Assembly (NCBI RefSeq): GCF_008710155.1
Contig: NZ_VYPZ01000032.1
Span: 1-38,837 of the forward strand
DNA from: Sphingobium limneticum
GTDB taxonomy: Bacteria > Pseudomonadota > Alphaproteobacteria > Sphingomonadales > Sphingomonadaceae
DNA: 38,837 nucleotides
Reading direction: 5' to 3'
Shown one piece after another: positions 15,752 through 24,925 of the stretch. A model generated the notes under the pieces. The model saw nothing but the letters and a program-made list of their open reading frames with translations, was not told the origin of the DNA and did no database searches. The stretch's first letter is position 1. Each line of letters starts with the position of its first letter. The translations under genes were made by a program, and so were the position numbers.

Positions 15752-16656
15752 TGTCCGGCCTTCGCGTTCAGCAGGCCACGCATCTCCATCCAGGACAGGA
15801 ATTGCGGGAGCAGCCCCATGGTCGTGGTGTCGGGCTTGCCCATACCGAAACCATGATCGCCACGCTCATAGGCGTGAAGCTCCACCGGCACATGCGCGCG
15901 TCGCCAGCTGTCGACCAGGGCGTAGGACGGATTGGGAAACAGGCTGTCGTCATTGGCGATGGCCGCGAACATCGGCGGCGCATCGGCCGGCACATCGCGC
16001 GCCAGCATCGGACCATAAACATAAGCCATGAAGGACGGGCGATCGCTCCCCTTCCCTTCCAGCGTCGCATTCAGCGTGGTCATCGCGCCGGCGGAAAAAC
16101 CGATCATGCCGACCCGCTTGGGATCGACGCCCCATTTGCTCGCATCCCCTCGCACCAACTTGAGCGCGGCCAACGCATCGAGCGTGGCGCGCGGTTCGGT
16201 GATGCCCGGCGCGGCAGTCGGATCGCGCAGCGAGTCCGCCATCCGCTTGCCCATATAGGCGGACGCCTCAGCGGTATCTGCCGGGGTCTGGTTCAACCGA
16301 TATTTCAGGACGAAGGCGGCAATGCCATGATCGGCCAGCCAGCGCGCCACGCTCCAGCCTTCATGCTCCATCGACAACAGCATGAAGGCGCCGCCCGGCG
16401 CCACGATGACCGCTGCGCCGGTCGCCTTGGCGGGATCGGGCAGAACCGGGGTGATGGTAGGCACGGTAACGTTGCGAACGGCCAGATCCTCGCCGAAGCG
16501 CACCCAATTCTCTGTCGATCCCTTGGGTGCCTTCATCTGCGGATAGAGCGCGATAGCATTCGGTTCGGCCGGCGCCTGCGCGGGGACCGGGACAGGCATC
16601 TGCGCAACCGCCGGCGCAGCCATCAGCAGCGCGGCGATGAGAGCGAAACGCGTCAT
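15748..16656 (-). CDS. Exported alpha/beta hydrolase (acetyl-xylan/BD-FAE-type esterase)
   Basis: A 302-residue protein with a Sec signal peptide (about 1-19, ending AVAQ). The alpha/beta hydrolase fold shows an oxyanion-type IVAPGGAFMLLS, nucleophile S188 in GFSAG, an aspartate at 236-237 (ANDDSLF) and H268 in GDHGFGMG. Relatives are carbohydrate esterases and bifunctional acetyl/feruloyl esterases annotated as xylanase-like. In this context it may remove acetyl or phenolic acyl groups from a glycoside in the periplasm. It overlaps the downstream membrane-protein gene and follows the GH1 gene by 12 bp. Confidence 0.8.
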   Translation of the reverse strand: MTRFALIAALLMAAPAVAQMPVPVPAQAPAEPNAIALYPQMKAPKGSTENWVRFGEDLAVRNVTVPTITPVLPDPAKATGAAVIVAPGGAFMLLSMEHEGWSVARWLADHGIAAFVLKYRLNQTPADTAEASAYMGKRMADSLRDPTAAPGITEPRATLDALAALKLVRGDASKWGVDPKRVGMIGFSAGAMTTLNATLEGKGSDRPSFMAYVYGPMLARDVPADAPPMFAAIANDDSLFPNPSYALVDSWRRAHVPVELHAYERGDHGFGMGKPDTTTMGLLPQFLSWMEMRGLLNAKAGQ

Positions 16657-16668
16657 GGCATCCCTCCC

Positions 16669-17973
16669 TTACAGCGCGTTGCGGCGAGCGATGGCGCCAT
16701 AGACGCCGGCGCTGGGCTTGGGCGTCCGGGCAAACGTCACCGGATCGACGCTGTGCAGGCCGAATTTGGGTTTGTAGCCGAAAATCCATTCGAAATTGTC
16801 GAGCAGCGACCAGTGGCAATAGCCTTGCACCGGAACCCCATCGTCCATTGCAGCCTTCAGGCCCGCTAGCGCTTCGGGAATGAATTTGGCGCGGATCGTG
16901 TCGTCCTCCGTCCCGACGCCATGTTCGGAAACCAGGATCGGCACGCCGGTCGCTTCATGGGCATAGCGGACCGCTCCGGCCAGTGACCCCGCCCAGACTT
17001 CAGTGCCCGACCAGTTGACGGTCGATCCCTTGGGTGCTGGCAACCGGCCCTTGTCGCCCCACAGTGCGCGTTCGTAATTCTGCACGCCGATAAAATCGTC
17101 GCCCTTCGCGACGTTCAGCCATTCGCCATACAGTTCGCCGCGCATGCGGTCGCGCACCGACGCCTTGCCCACCGCCTGATCGTCCATCATGGCCAGCGAA
17201 ATGCCAACCGGCAGGTCAGGCCGCACCGCCTTGATCGCCGCCTTGCCCGCCTGATGCGCGGCCAGCAGCCCCTTCTGCAACGCCGGCAGGTCTTCGACAT
17301 CGGCGACATTGGCACTGACGAATTTAGGCACGCCCAGCCGCTTGGCTGCGGTTTCCAGAGTCAGCTTCTGAATGGCCCACACCTGCAGCGGCAACATCGG
17401 CTTGAGCAGCAGCAGGATATTGGGTTCGTTGAAGGTGATGACGCTATGGATGCCCTGCCCCAGGGCGCGGGTCGCCTTGTCGCAATAGCGCGCGAAAAGC
17501 GACGCGCTTTCCGGATTGGTCCAGCCACCCTGCGCACTGAACCAGCGCGGCGCGGTGAAATGGCTATAGGTCACGACCGGCGCCAGACCGCGTGCGCGAC
17601 AGCCTTCGATCACCGCCTTATAATGGTCGAACATCGCCTGGCTAAACAGGCCTTTCTCCGGCTCGATCCGCGCCCATTCGATGCCGAAGCGATAGCAGTT
17701 GAGGCCCATCGCTTTGGCAAGGTCGAGATCGGTTTCCCACAGCGCGAAGCTGTTGCAGGCGTCGCCCGATGGCTGGCTGAAGACGGTGGGCTGCTGGTTT
17801 TCCAGAAACCACAGGTCGCTGGCGATATTATTGCCCTCGATCTGATGCGGCGCGGTGGCCGTGCCCCACAGAAAATCCTTGGGGAAAGCCGGGTCGGCAC
17901 TTTTGCGTGCGGCAAAGGCGGGGGCGGCCATGGCGGCTGCGCCGGTGACCAGAAGGGTTCTGCGGTCCAGCAT
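16669..17973 (-). CDS. GH1 family glycosidase (beta-glucosidase-like) with Tat-type signal
   Basis: Retaining GH1 hydrolase of 434 residues. The acid/base is E183 in TFNEP, the likely nucleophile is E350 in LVSEHG (usual family form TENG), and SLLDNFEW near 389-396 is the glucose-binding signature. The N-terminus DRRTLLVTGAAAMAAPAFA has a twin arginine and hydrophobic core, suggesting export of the folded enzyme by Tat. The start at 17973 is set by this signal and by GGAGAGACGG just upstream; the longer open frame overlaps the next gene. It could remove the glucose left after rhamnose is cut off by the GH106 enzyme. Confidence 0.88.
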   Translation of the reverse strand: MLDRRTLLVTGAAAMAAPAFAARKSADPAFPKDFLWGTATAPHQIEGNNIASDLWFLENQQPTVFSQPSGDACNSFALWETDLDLAKAMGLNCYRFGIEWARIEPEKGLFSQAMFDHYKAVIEGCRARGLAPVVTYSHFTAPRWFSAQGGWTNPESASLFARYCDKATRALGQGIHSVITFNEPNILLLLKPMLPLQVWAIQKLTLETAAKRLGVPKFVSANVADVEDLPALQKGLLAAHQAGKAAIKAVRPDLPVGISLAMMDDQAVGKASVRDRMRGELYGEWLNVAKGDDFIGVQNYERALWGDKGRLPAPKGSTVNWSGTEVWAGSLAGAVRYAHEATGVPILVSEHGVGTEDDTIRAKFIPEALAGLKAAMDDGVPVQGYCHWSLLDNFEWIFGYKPKFGLHSVDPVTFARTPKPSAGVYGAIARRNAL

Positions 17974-18001
17974 GATATCCGTCTCTCCGATTATATGATT
18001 G

Positions 18002-18850
18002 TCAGGCAGTGGTTTCGCGCACGAAGGCGCAGATTTCGTCGGACAGCCGCCGGTCGGCGGTGCCCAGATGCATGGCCATGCTGTAATGATTATGGCCGGA
18101 TTGAATGATGGCGCGCGGCATCGCGCCATGGCGGTCGAGCCGATCCTGCATCAGCCCCAGAAATTCGGCCTGAAAGCGCGGTGGATCGAACTCGGCACAG
18201 GCGAGCAGCAGCGGCAAACCGGTCGAGGCGACGGCCTCCAGCGGCATACGCTCAGGGTACAGCGCCGGGTCGCCATAATAGAGCATGTCCCGCTGATCGA
18301 GCGGCGTATAGCCATATAGCCCCGACAGCAGGATGGCGGCGCGAATATCGCGATCCCTCACCCGCTTCAGATAGCCCGCGACATGCACGGCGCCCGCCGA
18401 CGTGCCCATCAGCACGATGCGATCGGGATCGCCGCCATGCTGCGCAACATTATCCTTGAGCCAGGCGACGACCGACGCGACATCCTCCGCCCCGGCCGGC
18501 CAGACATGACCGGGCGCGAGCCGGTAGTTGATGACGACGCCCAGAAAACCCGCCTGCGCCGCCATGCGCCCGACATTGGCGTTGGGCCAGGCATCCGCCC
18601 CGCCCTTGTCACCCTTCAGGAAACCGCCGCCATGCACGAAGACGATGATCGGCGCCGGATCGCTACCCAAAGGTCGGTAGATATCGACGCGATGCCGTTC
18701 GTGCGGCCCATAGGAGACATCCGCCACGGACACCGGCACCTGCGCCAGCAGCGCCATCTGCTCATCGTCGAACAACGCCCGGCACTGGTCGAGAACATGC
18801 GGGCCAAGGTCGGTACCCAGCGCCGCGATGGCCTGTCTGATCTGGTTCAT
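18002..18850 (-). CDS. Alpha/beta hydrolase, hormone-sensitive-lipase (HGGG) type
   Basis: A 282-residue cytoplasmic-looking esterase without signal peptide. Oxyanion hole HGGG at 73-76, nucleophile S151 in GTSAG, acid D222 (CAEFDPP) and histidine near 253-255 (SGHNHYS) are all present. It resembles arylformamidase/carboxylesterase-like members of the group. The ATG at 18850 follows AAGGGGACGG; the longer frame to 18886 has no such site. It lies between the GH1 and TonB-dependent receptor genes, so it may hydrolyse an ester or lactone intermediate after uptake. The exact substrate is unknown. Confidence 0.82.
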   Translation of the reverse strand: MNQIRQAIAALGTDLGPHVLDQCRALFDDEQMALLAQVPVSVADVSYGPHERHRVDIYRPLGSDPAPIIVFVHGGGFLKGDKGGADAWPNANVGRMAAQAGFLGVVINYRLAPGHVWPAGAEDVASVVAWLKDNVAQHGGDPDRIVLMGTSAGAVHVAGYLKRVRDRDIRAAILLSGLYGYTPLDQRDMLYYGDPALYPERMPLEAVASTGLPLLLACAEFDPPRFQAEFLGLMQDRLDRHGAMPRAIIQSGHNHYSMAMHLGTADRRLSDEICAFVRETTA

Positions 18851-18921
18851 CCGTCCCCTTTCATATGCCGTACCACAAACAGGCATGGCGAAAGCTATCG
18901 CCCCGCCACGCCCCTGTCAGA

Positions 18922-21207
18922 TCAGAACTTAGCGTCGAAGCTGATGCCCACCTGCCGGAAGGACTGCGGGCCGTAGATGGCACCGATATTCTGCTCGCGC
19001 TGATCGGTCGTATAGGGGAAATCGCTCTGCATCAGCGACGGTTCATGCACGTTGAAGAGGTTGCGACCGAACACCGCGACGCTGTAGCGATTATCATCGG
19101 TGCGAAGGCCGATCCGGCCACCCACCAACCAGTGCGAGCGGAAGGTCGTCAGGCTGTTCGAATTGGCTTCATAGCGCACCCGCGACTTCCACACCGTATC
19201 GGCTGCCACAAAGCCATTGAGGCGACCGGTCACCGGCGCTTCATATTCGCCCGACAGCGTAAACTTATATTTGGGGGCATAGGCCAGCTGCGAGCCGCCG
19301 ATATTGGTGCCATCCGTGCCGATGAAATTGGTCGGGTAGGTCGCCTTGGCGTAGATGAAGCCGGTATTGAGCGACAGGCCTTCGAAAACCTTGCCGAAGA
19401 AGTTGATTTCCGCGCCGCGCGACTTCACGCCATTGATGTTGGTTTGCACGCAGGAAATAACGGCGGTGCTGTCCACGGTGCACTGCTGCGCCTGGAAATT
19501 CTTGATCTTCTGATAGAAGACGCTGAGATCCGCGACCCAGCCACCGAACAAGGTTGTCTTGAGGCCCGCTTCATAAGCCATCGGAATTTCGGGCAACACG
19601 ACGAAAGGCTTGGCAGGGGCCGACGGGATGGCGATCTGCCCGCCCTTGAACCCGCGCGATGCAGTGGCGTAGATCATCATGTCGCGAGCCAGATCATATT
19701 GCGCACCCAGCCGCCAGGAGAATTTCTGGACGTCCAATATGGTGCGGCTGAACGGATCGGCGGGCGTGAAATAATCATAACGATCCATCGACAGTCGATC
19801 GGTCGTGTACCGGCCACCGGCAATCAGGCGCAGGCTGGGCGACAGATGGAAGGTACCCTGACCGAAGACGGCAAGCGATTCATCCTGAATGTCGAGATCG
19901 GCGCCGGGGTTGCGCACGATCGGGATGGTGAGGCCGGGGAACGGCACTACCGACACCGACAGGCTTTCCGGATCGCGTGTCTGCTTCTGGTTCGAATAGA
20001 AAACGCCGGCAGTATATTCCAGGAACTGGTCGGCAGGCGAACTGATCCGCAATTCCTGCGTGAACAGGCTCAGCTTGCGGTTCACCGCACCGTTGCCGAC
20101 CTGCAATTCCAGCGGATCGCCACGGAATACGTTGGTGGCCGCGCCAAAGCCCGTCTCGCTCGATTTGCGATAGGCAGTGACGGACGTCAGCGTGAACGGA
20201 TCGGCCTCATAATCGAGCTGGAGCGAGCCGCCATAATTTTCCGTGCGGCCGACATAGGAAGAGCCGGAGCAATATTTCTGATTGCCCTCACCCGGCGTCA
20301 CGCCGCAGCTTGCGAGCCGGGCCGTGATGCCGACGCTGTCTCGAAGCAGGCCGCCCAATGCCGTGCCCGGACCGCTGGTCTGGACGAAGGTGAAGAAGTC
20401 GCCGCCATTTTCGGCGCGGCTCTTGGTATAGTCGCCGATCAGGTTGACGGTCAGCCGCTCGGTCGGCTCCCAGAGCAGACGCCCACGCACGCCATAACGA
20501 TCATTATCGTTATAGTCGCCGGTCAGCGCGTTCTTGTTCACGCCCTGGCGCAAATTGGTGACGCCTGAAATACGGATGGCGGCATTGGATGCCAGCGGGA
20601 TGTTCACGACGCCCTGAATGACCTGATTGCCGAACTTCGAACCGGCGGTGCCGGCATTGGACAATTCGGTACGCACCCGCGCGGAAAATCCGCTGGGGTC
20701 GGGCGCGTTGGTCGTGATGTTGATCACGCCCGCGGACGTCGTCAGGCCGAACAAGGTGCCCTGCGGGCCTTTCAGCACTTCGATCCGGCTGACATCGAAC
20801 AGGTCGGAGATATTGGCATTGCCCTGGCTGACCTGATCGACGACCACGCCGACCGAGGCGACCGCGCCGGCCGAGAAGGTCTGGGTACCGATACCGCGAA
20901 TGGCACCGCCACCGCCGGTATTCTGGCCCGGCGCCTGCTGAATTTCCAGCGAGGGCGCGACGCGGCTGAGGTCGTTGACCGTGTTGACCTGCTGCCGCTC
21001 CAGCTGTGCCTGATTGGCGACGGTGATGGAGATGGGCACCTCCGTCACCTTTTCAGCCTTGCGCTGGGCGGTGACGATGATGTCCGAATTGGCGTCCGCC
21101 GCGTCTGCTGCCTGCTGCGGCGTGGCGTCCTGCGCAAAGGCGGGCACGGCCAAGGCGATGACGCTCGCACCAGCGAGCGCCGTGATGGTCAGGTTGAACT
21201 TACGCAT
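18922..21207 (-). CDS. TonB-dependent outer-membrane receptor
   Basis: A 761-residue receptor with signal peptide (ending PAFA-QDA), a TonB-box-like segment (DIIVTAQRKAEKVTEVPISI), a plug domain containing IEVLKGPQGTLFGLTTSAGVINI, and a beta barrel ending in VGISFDAKF with terminal Phe. It imports large or scarce ligands across the outer membrane using TonB energy. In sphingomonads this class often takes up carbohydrates and aromatic compounds. Its place between ring-degradation genes and glycosidase/esterase genes, all on one strand, argues that its ligand is the cluster's substrate rather than iron. A strong ribosome binding site (AGGGAGAGG) precedes it, 39 bp after the FAH gene. Confidence 0.93.
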   Translation of the reverse strand: MRKFNLTITALAGASVIALAVPAFAQDATPQQAADAADANSDIIVTAQRKAEKVTEVPISITVANQAQLERQQVNTVNDLSRVAPSLEIQQAPGQNTGGGGAIRGIGTQTFSAGAVASVGVVVDQVSQGNANISDLFDVSRIEVLKGPQGTLFGLTTSAGVINITTNAPDPSGFSARVRTELSNAGTAGSKFGNQVIQGVVNIPLASNAAIRISGVTNLRQGVNKNALTGDYNDNDRYGVRGRLLWEPTERLTVNLIGDYTKSRAENGGDFFTFVQTSGPGTALGGLLRDSVGITARLASCGVTPGEGNQKYCSGSSYVGRTENYGGSLQLDYEADPFTLTSVTAYRKSSETGFGAATNVFRGDPLELQVGNGAVNRKLSLFTQELRISSPADQFLEYTAGVFYSNQKQTRDPESLSVSVVPFPGLTIPIVRNPGADLDIQDESLAVFGQGTFHLSPSLRLIAGGRYTTDRLSMDRYDYFTPADPFSRTILDVQKFSWRLGAQYDLARDMMIYATASRGFKGGQIAIPSAPAKPFVVLPEIPMAYEAGLKTTLFGGWVADLSVFYQKIKNFQAQQCTVDSTAVISCVQTNINGVKSRGAEINFFGKVFEGLSLNTGFIYAKATYPTNFIGTDGTNIGGSQLAYAPKYKFTLSGEYEAPVTGRLNGFVAADTVWKSRVRYEANSNSLTTFRSHWLVGGRIGLRTDDNRYSVAVFGRNLFNVHEPSLMQSDFPYTTDQREQNIGAIYGPQSFRQVGISFDAKF

Positions 21208-21246
21208 GATGTCCCTCTCCCTTTCTTATGATTGGGTGATTGTTGA

Positions 21247-22077
21247 TTATTGTTCGTCGATGATGCGGTTGGTGAGCGTGCCGATGGTGCCGATGCTGAT
21301 TTCGACCTTGTCGCCGGCCTTCATGTAGAGCGGCGGGGTGCGCTTATCGCCGACGCCGCCGGGCGTGCCGGTGGCGATGACATCGCCGGGGCTGAGCGGG
21401 GTGAAGGCCGACACATATTCGATCACGGTCGGGATATCCCAGATCATGTCGCCGACCGGCTGGTCCTGAAGCAGTTCGCCGTTGAGGCGCGTCTGCACGC
21501 GCAGGGCGTTCAGGTCGTCAATCTCGTCCGCCGTCACCAGCGCCGGGCCGAAACCGCCGGTGCCGGGAAAGGTCTTGCCCGGCGTGAACTGGATATTGTG
21601 CCGCTGCCAGTCGCGCGCGCTGCCGTCGTTGAAGGCGGCGTAGCCCGCGACATAGTTCCAGGCATCGGCCGCCGCGACCTTGTGCGCGGGTTTGCCGATG
21701 ATGATCGCCAGTTCGCCTTCATAGTCGAAGCGTTCGGTCACAGTCGGCTTCACCATAGGCTGGCCGTCGGCGACCAGGCTGTCGGCATAGCGCACGAAGA
21801 TCGCCGGATAGGCTTTCTGCTCGCGGCCGGTTTCCTTGACATGCTCGGCGTAATTCAGGCCGACGCACAATATCTTGGCTGGATCGGGAATGACCGGCAG
21901 CAGCACGATGTCGGCCGCGGCGAAGGTCGCCCCATCGGTCAGCGCCGACAGGCTGCCCTCGGCCAGCGCGGCCTTCAGGCTGGGCGTCGCGTCGGTCGCC
22001 AGTTCGATGATCGTCTCGCCATCCAGGCGGCCAAAACTGGCAGTGCCGTCGGGGCGGCGGAAGCTGACATAACGCAT
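21247..22077 (-). CDS. Fumarylacetoacetate hydrolase family protein
   Basis: A 276-residue enzyme of the FAH superfamily, which hydrolyses or decarboxylates ring-cleavage products. Metal ligands are visible: E120 and E122 in FDYEGELAIIIGK, D151 in FNDGSARDWQ, the catalytic lysine region GKTFPGTGGFGP and the signature TGTPGGVG near 237-244. It has no signal peptide and so is cytoplasmic. The start at 22077 overlaps the stop of the VOC dioxygenase gene (TAATG); the longer frame would run into that gene. It most likely acts directly on that dioxygenase's product. Confidence 0.9.
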   Translation of the reverse strand: MRYVSFRRPDGTASFGRLDGETIIELATDATPSLKAALAEGSLSALTDGATFAAADIVLLPVIPDPAKILCVGLNYAEHVKETGREQKAYPAIFVRYADSLVADGQPMVKPTVTERFDYEGELAIIIGKPAHKVAAADAWNYVAGYAAFNDGSARDWQRHNIQFTPGKTFPGTGGFGPALVTADEIDDLNALRVQTRLNGELLQDQPVGDMIWDIPTVIEYVSAFTPLSPGDVIATGTPGGVGDKRTPPLYMKAGDKVEISIGTIGTLTNRIIDEQ

Positions 22078-22985
22078 TAGTGATTTTCCTCTGTCAGGAC
22101 GTCCAGCGGCTGGACCTGCCAGTCGCGGCGATGGCGAAACTTCTCCTCGGCGGCGCGCAGGCCGTCGAAATCCTTGTCGGACATGCCCCATTGGTCGATC
22201 CGCTTGGCGGGCCAGGTCCAATCTTCCGGCGCGCCGGCCTGATAATCGTCAGGCACCTTGTTCACGGCGGTCGAAAATTCGATCACGGGGCCAAAGGGGG
22301 CGATGAAATAGGCAAAGACATTGGCGCCCGGACCATGGCGTCCCGGTCCCCAGGCCGGCGCCATGTCCTGATCGCGCAGGCGGCCGATGCCGCGCATCAC
22401 CGCGTCCAGATCCTCCATCTCGAAGGCGATATGGTTGAGGCTGGCGAACCCGGCGCGGGCGAAGGCGGTCGAATGGTGGGAGTCGTTGCAGCGCACGAAC
22501 ACCATGCCCTTGGTCCGGTCCGACACGCGGAAGCCCAGCGCATCTTCGACCAGATGGCCGGTCGCTTCGGCGTCCGCGCTGTTGAACACGACATGGGTGA
22601 GCTTGACCGGCAGATCGGCGCCCTCGATCGTTGCGACTTCGGCCGCGTCGACCAGAAAGCGGAGCAGTTCGCCCTCTGCCAGTTCGACGATGATGCCATG
22701 GCCGCCACCCGGATCGTCACAGGTCACGGGCGCAGCAGGCAGGCCTGCTTCGGTGACGCTGCGCTTTAGCTGCTCCAGCCGGTCGGCGGTGCAGACGAAG
22801 GTGGTGGAGCGGACATAAGGCTGCGCCGACTCTTCCAACGCGACCAGATAGGGGAAGCTGCCCGATCCACGCAGATATTGGATATCGCCGATGACCTCAG
22901 CCGGGGCCATGCCCCATATGTCGGTGAGGAAGGCTGCCGCCTCCGCCGCGCCGGACAGCGCCAGTTCGATGCTGCGCAACTTCAT
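22077..22985 (-). CDS. VOC family extradiol-type ring-cleavage dioxygenase
   Basis: A 302-residue two-module vicinal-oxygen-chelate protein. The C-terminal module keeps the 2-His-1-carboxylate metal site of extradiol dioxygenases: H131 (KLTHVVF), H185 (LNHIAFEM) and E236 (PVIEFST). A C-terminal extension (about 250-302) with tryptophans is seen in catechol 2,3-dioxygenase-like members. It is coupled to the GlcG gene (4-bp overlap) and the FAH gene (1-bp overlap). The expected reaction is meta cleavage of the dihydroxylated ring made by the MhpA-type hydroxylase. The exact substrate cannot be read from the sequence. Confidence 0.82.
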   Translation of the reverse strand: MKLRSIELALSGAAEAAAFLTDIWGMAPAEVIGDIQYLRGSGSFPYLVALEESAQPYVRSTTFVCTADRLEQLKRSVTEAGLPAAPVTCDDPGGGHGIIVELAEGELLRFLVDAAEVATIEGADLPVKLTHVVFNSADAEATGHLVEDALGFRVSDRTKGMVFVRCNDSHHSTAFARAGFASLNHIAFEMEDLDAVMRGIGRLRDQDMAPAWGPGRHGPGANVFAYFIAPFGPVIEFSTAVNKVPDDYQAGAPEDWTWPAKRIDQWGMSDKDFDGLRAAEEKFRHRRDWQVQPLDVLTEENH

Positions 22986-23413
22986 TGCACGTCTCCCTGG
23001 GAAAGGCCGGCGGCAAGAATGCCCGCGATGGCGCAGGCCTCGTCGCAGTCGCCGGTGTCGCCGCTGATCCCGACGGCGCCGATCACCGCACCTTCCACGT
23101 CACGGATCAGGACGCCGCCGGGGGACAGAGCAAGCCGACCGCCGGTGGCGGCGACGACGCTCTGAAAGAAGACAGGGTTGGAAGCGGCACGCGCGGCCAA
23201 GACCCGCGTATCCGCCCCCATCCCCAGCGCACCTGCGGCCTTCGCCTTCGCGATGTCGAAACGGAACAGGCTGGCGCCATCTTCGCGCATAGTGGCGACG
23301 GGATGCGCGCCGGCATCCAGCACCACCACGGCCAGCGGCTGCGCGCCATCGGCGCGGCCCTTGGCCAAGGCAGCGTCGATGATGGTCCGCGCCTGATGCA
23401 GGGTTAGGCTCAT
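22982..23413 (-). CDS. GlcG/HbpS family protein
   Basis: A 143-residue single-domain member of the GlcG/HbpS (DUF336) family: LTLHQARTIIDAALAKGR at the start, PLAVVVLDAGAHPVATMRED, then PGGVLIRD and GAVGISGDTGDCDEACA near the end. Members bind heme or small acids, or have no known activity, and often sit in aromatic catabolic operons. The ATG at 23413 overlaps the hydroxylase stop as ATGA; the longer open frame is out-of-frame hydroxylase sequence. It is cytoplasmic. It may be an accessory or lyase-like step between hydroxylation and ring cleavage; that part is inference. Confidence 0.85.
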   Translation of the reverse strand: MSLTLHQARTIIDAALAKGRADGAQPLAVVVLDAGAHPVATMREDGASLFRFDIAKAKAAGALGMGADTRVLAARAASNPVFFQSVVAATGGRLALSPGGVLIRDVEGAVIGAVGISGDTGDCDEACAIAGILAAGLSQGDVQ

Positions 23414-24909
23414 GCGGCAATCTCCTGATGAGCAGCGCCGGCGACCAGCGCGTTGCGCCGGACGATGAGGTCGCTCGCCTTGCCGGTGCCGAAGACATAA
23501 TGGTCGGGCCGGATCAGCACGGACTCGGCGTTGCGGGCCGCCAGCCAGGCGGCGATCGCGCCGCCGTCGTCCAGTTGCGTCAGGTCGATGACGGTCACAT
23601 CGCCATTCTCGATCGCGGTGCGGGTGAAGAGGCGCCAGCCGCACCCCGTCACATCATCGAGCAGCCGGTCGCCGACACGCGGCTGGATGAAGCGTTCGCC
23701 CGCGCCCGCCGTGCCGACTGCGACAATGCCGGTGGCGATGGCGGGGATCAGGTCGGCGGCTGTACCCTGCTGCGCGCTTTTGGCGGCTTCGCGCATTTTC
23801 ACGTCCCGCTCGGCGGCGGCTGCCGGATCGAGCATGCAGATATAACGGCCGGCGCTCACGGCGGCTGAAATGACGGCGCGGACATGGGGGTCGCGCTCGG
23901 GCTGATAGGTATCGAGCAGCGCATCGGGCGCCTGCCCCCGCAACACCAGATCCAGCTTCCAGGCCAGATTGGCGACGTCGCGCAGACCGTGGCACATGCC
24001 CTGCCCGAAAAAGGGCGGCGTCTGGTGCGCGGCATCGCCGGCCAGAAACACGCCGCCCTGCCGCCACCGCTCGGCGATCAAACCATGAAAACGATAGGTG
24101 GCCGCGCGCACCACCTTGTGCGGCACCCCGGAGAGATAGGGTTCGACCAAAGCGGCGACTGCCGCCGGTTCCATCATCGCCTGGTCGTCTTCGCCCGGCA
24201 GCAACATGAATTCCCAGCGGCGATGATTGCCGCGACCCGGCACGATCGTCGCCGGCCGCTTGGGGTCGCACATCATCACCGACAGTTTTTGCAGGTCGGC
24301 GGCTTCGGGCACGCCCCACAGGTCGGGGAAGCGGACCGGGCCATCGACCTCGGCATCGACCACCAGCCAGGGTTCCTCGAAATCCAGATCGTCCAGCCTG
24401 ATGTCCATCGCCTTGCGCACGGCGCTGCGCGCACCGTCGCAGGCGATGACAAAGCGGGCCTGTTCGCTGCGACTGCCCGACAGGCGGAGCGTCACGCCGT
24501 CCGCATTCTGCTCCAACCCTTCGAATGCAACACCGAGTTGGACAGTGATATTGGGGTGTTCATTCAGCGCGTCGCGGAGGTGATCCTCCAGTTCGGGCTG
24601 GTAGAAGAAATAGTCGTTCGACCAGCTGAACGGCCGCGCCCGGCCGACCGTACCCATGTAGCGGATGACGCCATGGTCGGCGCCGACATGCAGATGCCCT
24701 TCGGTATCGCGCATGTCGCCTGCGACTCGATCGATGACCCCGGCCGACTGGAACAGGCGCATCATTTCATGGTCCAGATGCACCGCGCGGGGCAGCGGAT
24801 AGGCGCGCGCCTCCTGCTCGATCACCAGGACCGAGGCACCGGATTTGCCAAGTAAATTGGCCGCAAAGGCCCCCACCGGCCCGCAGCCGATGATCGCAAC
24901 GTCGAACAT
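23410..24909 (-). CDS. FAD-dependent aromatic hydroxylase, MhpA type
   Basis: A 499-residue flavin monooxygenase of the 3-(3-hydroxyphenyl)propionate hydroxylase/PheA group, which ortho-hydroxylates phenols with NAD(P)H and O2. Motifs: dinucleotide fold IIGCGPVGAFAANLLG (6-21), CDG at 157-159 and GDAAHQTPPFFGQGMCHG at 291-308. The C-terminal thioredoxin-like domain is present (VTVIDLTQLDD and LIRPDHYVFG). It starts 16 bp after the amidohydrolase gene and overlaps the GlcG gene. It probably prepares the aromatic ring for the VOC dioxygenase. The FAD monooxygenase FdeE, as I recall the naringenin pathway, is a comparable enzyme, but the substrate here is unproven. Confidence 0.87.
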   Translation of the reverse strand: MFDVAIIGCGPVGAFAANLLGKSGASVLVIEQEARAYPLPRAVHLDHEMMRLFQSAGVIDRVAGDMRDTEGHLHVGADHGVIRYMGTVGRARPFSWSNDYFFYQPELEDHLRDALNEHPNITVQLGVAFEGLEQNADGVTLRLSGSRSEQARFVIACDGARSAVRKAMDIRLDDLDFEEPWLVVDAEVDGPVRFPDLWGVPEAADLQKLSVMMCDPKRPATIVPGRGNHRRWEFMLLPGEDDQAMMEPAAVAALVEPYLSGVPHKVVRAATYRFHGLIAERWRQGGVFLAGDAAHQTPPFFGQGMCHGLRDVANLAWKLDLVLRGQAPDALLDTYQPERDPHVRAVISAAVSAGRYICMLDPAAAAERDVKMREAAKSAQQGTAADLIPAIATGIVAVGTAGAGERFIQPRVGDRLLDDVTGCGWRLFTRTAIENGDVTVIDLTQLDDGGAIAAWLAARNAESVLIRPDHYVFGTGKASDLIVRRNALVAGAAHQEIAA

Positions 24910-24925
24910 GAAAGCGTCTTTCCGG

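Noticed and set aside
18887..18902. GGCGA/TCGCC hairpin after the TonB receptor gene
   Set aside because: Only a 5-bp stem with a 6-base loop and no T-run; expected by chance at this GC content.
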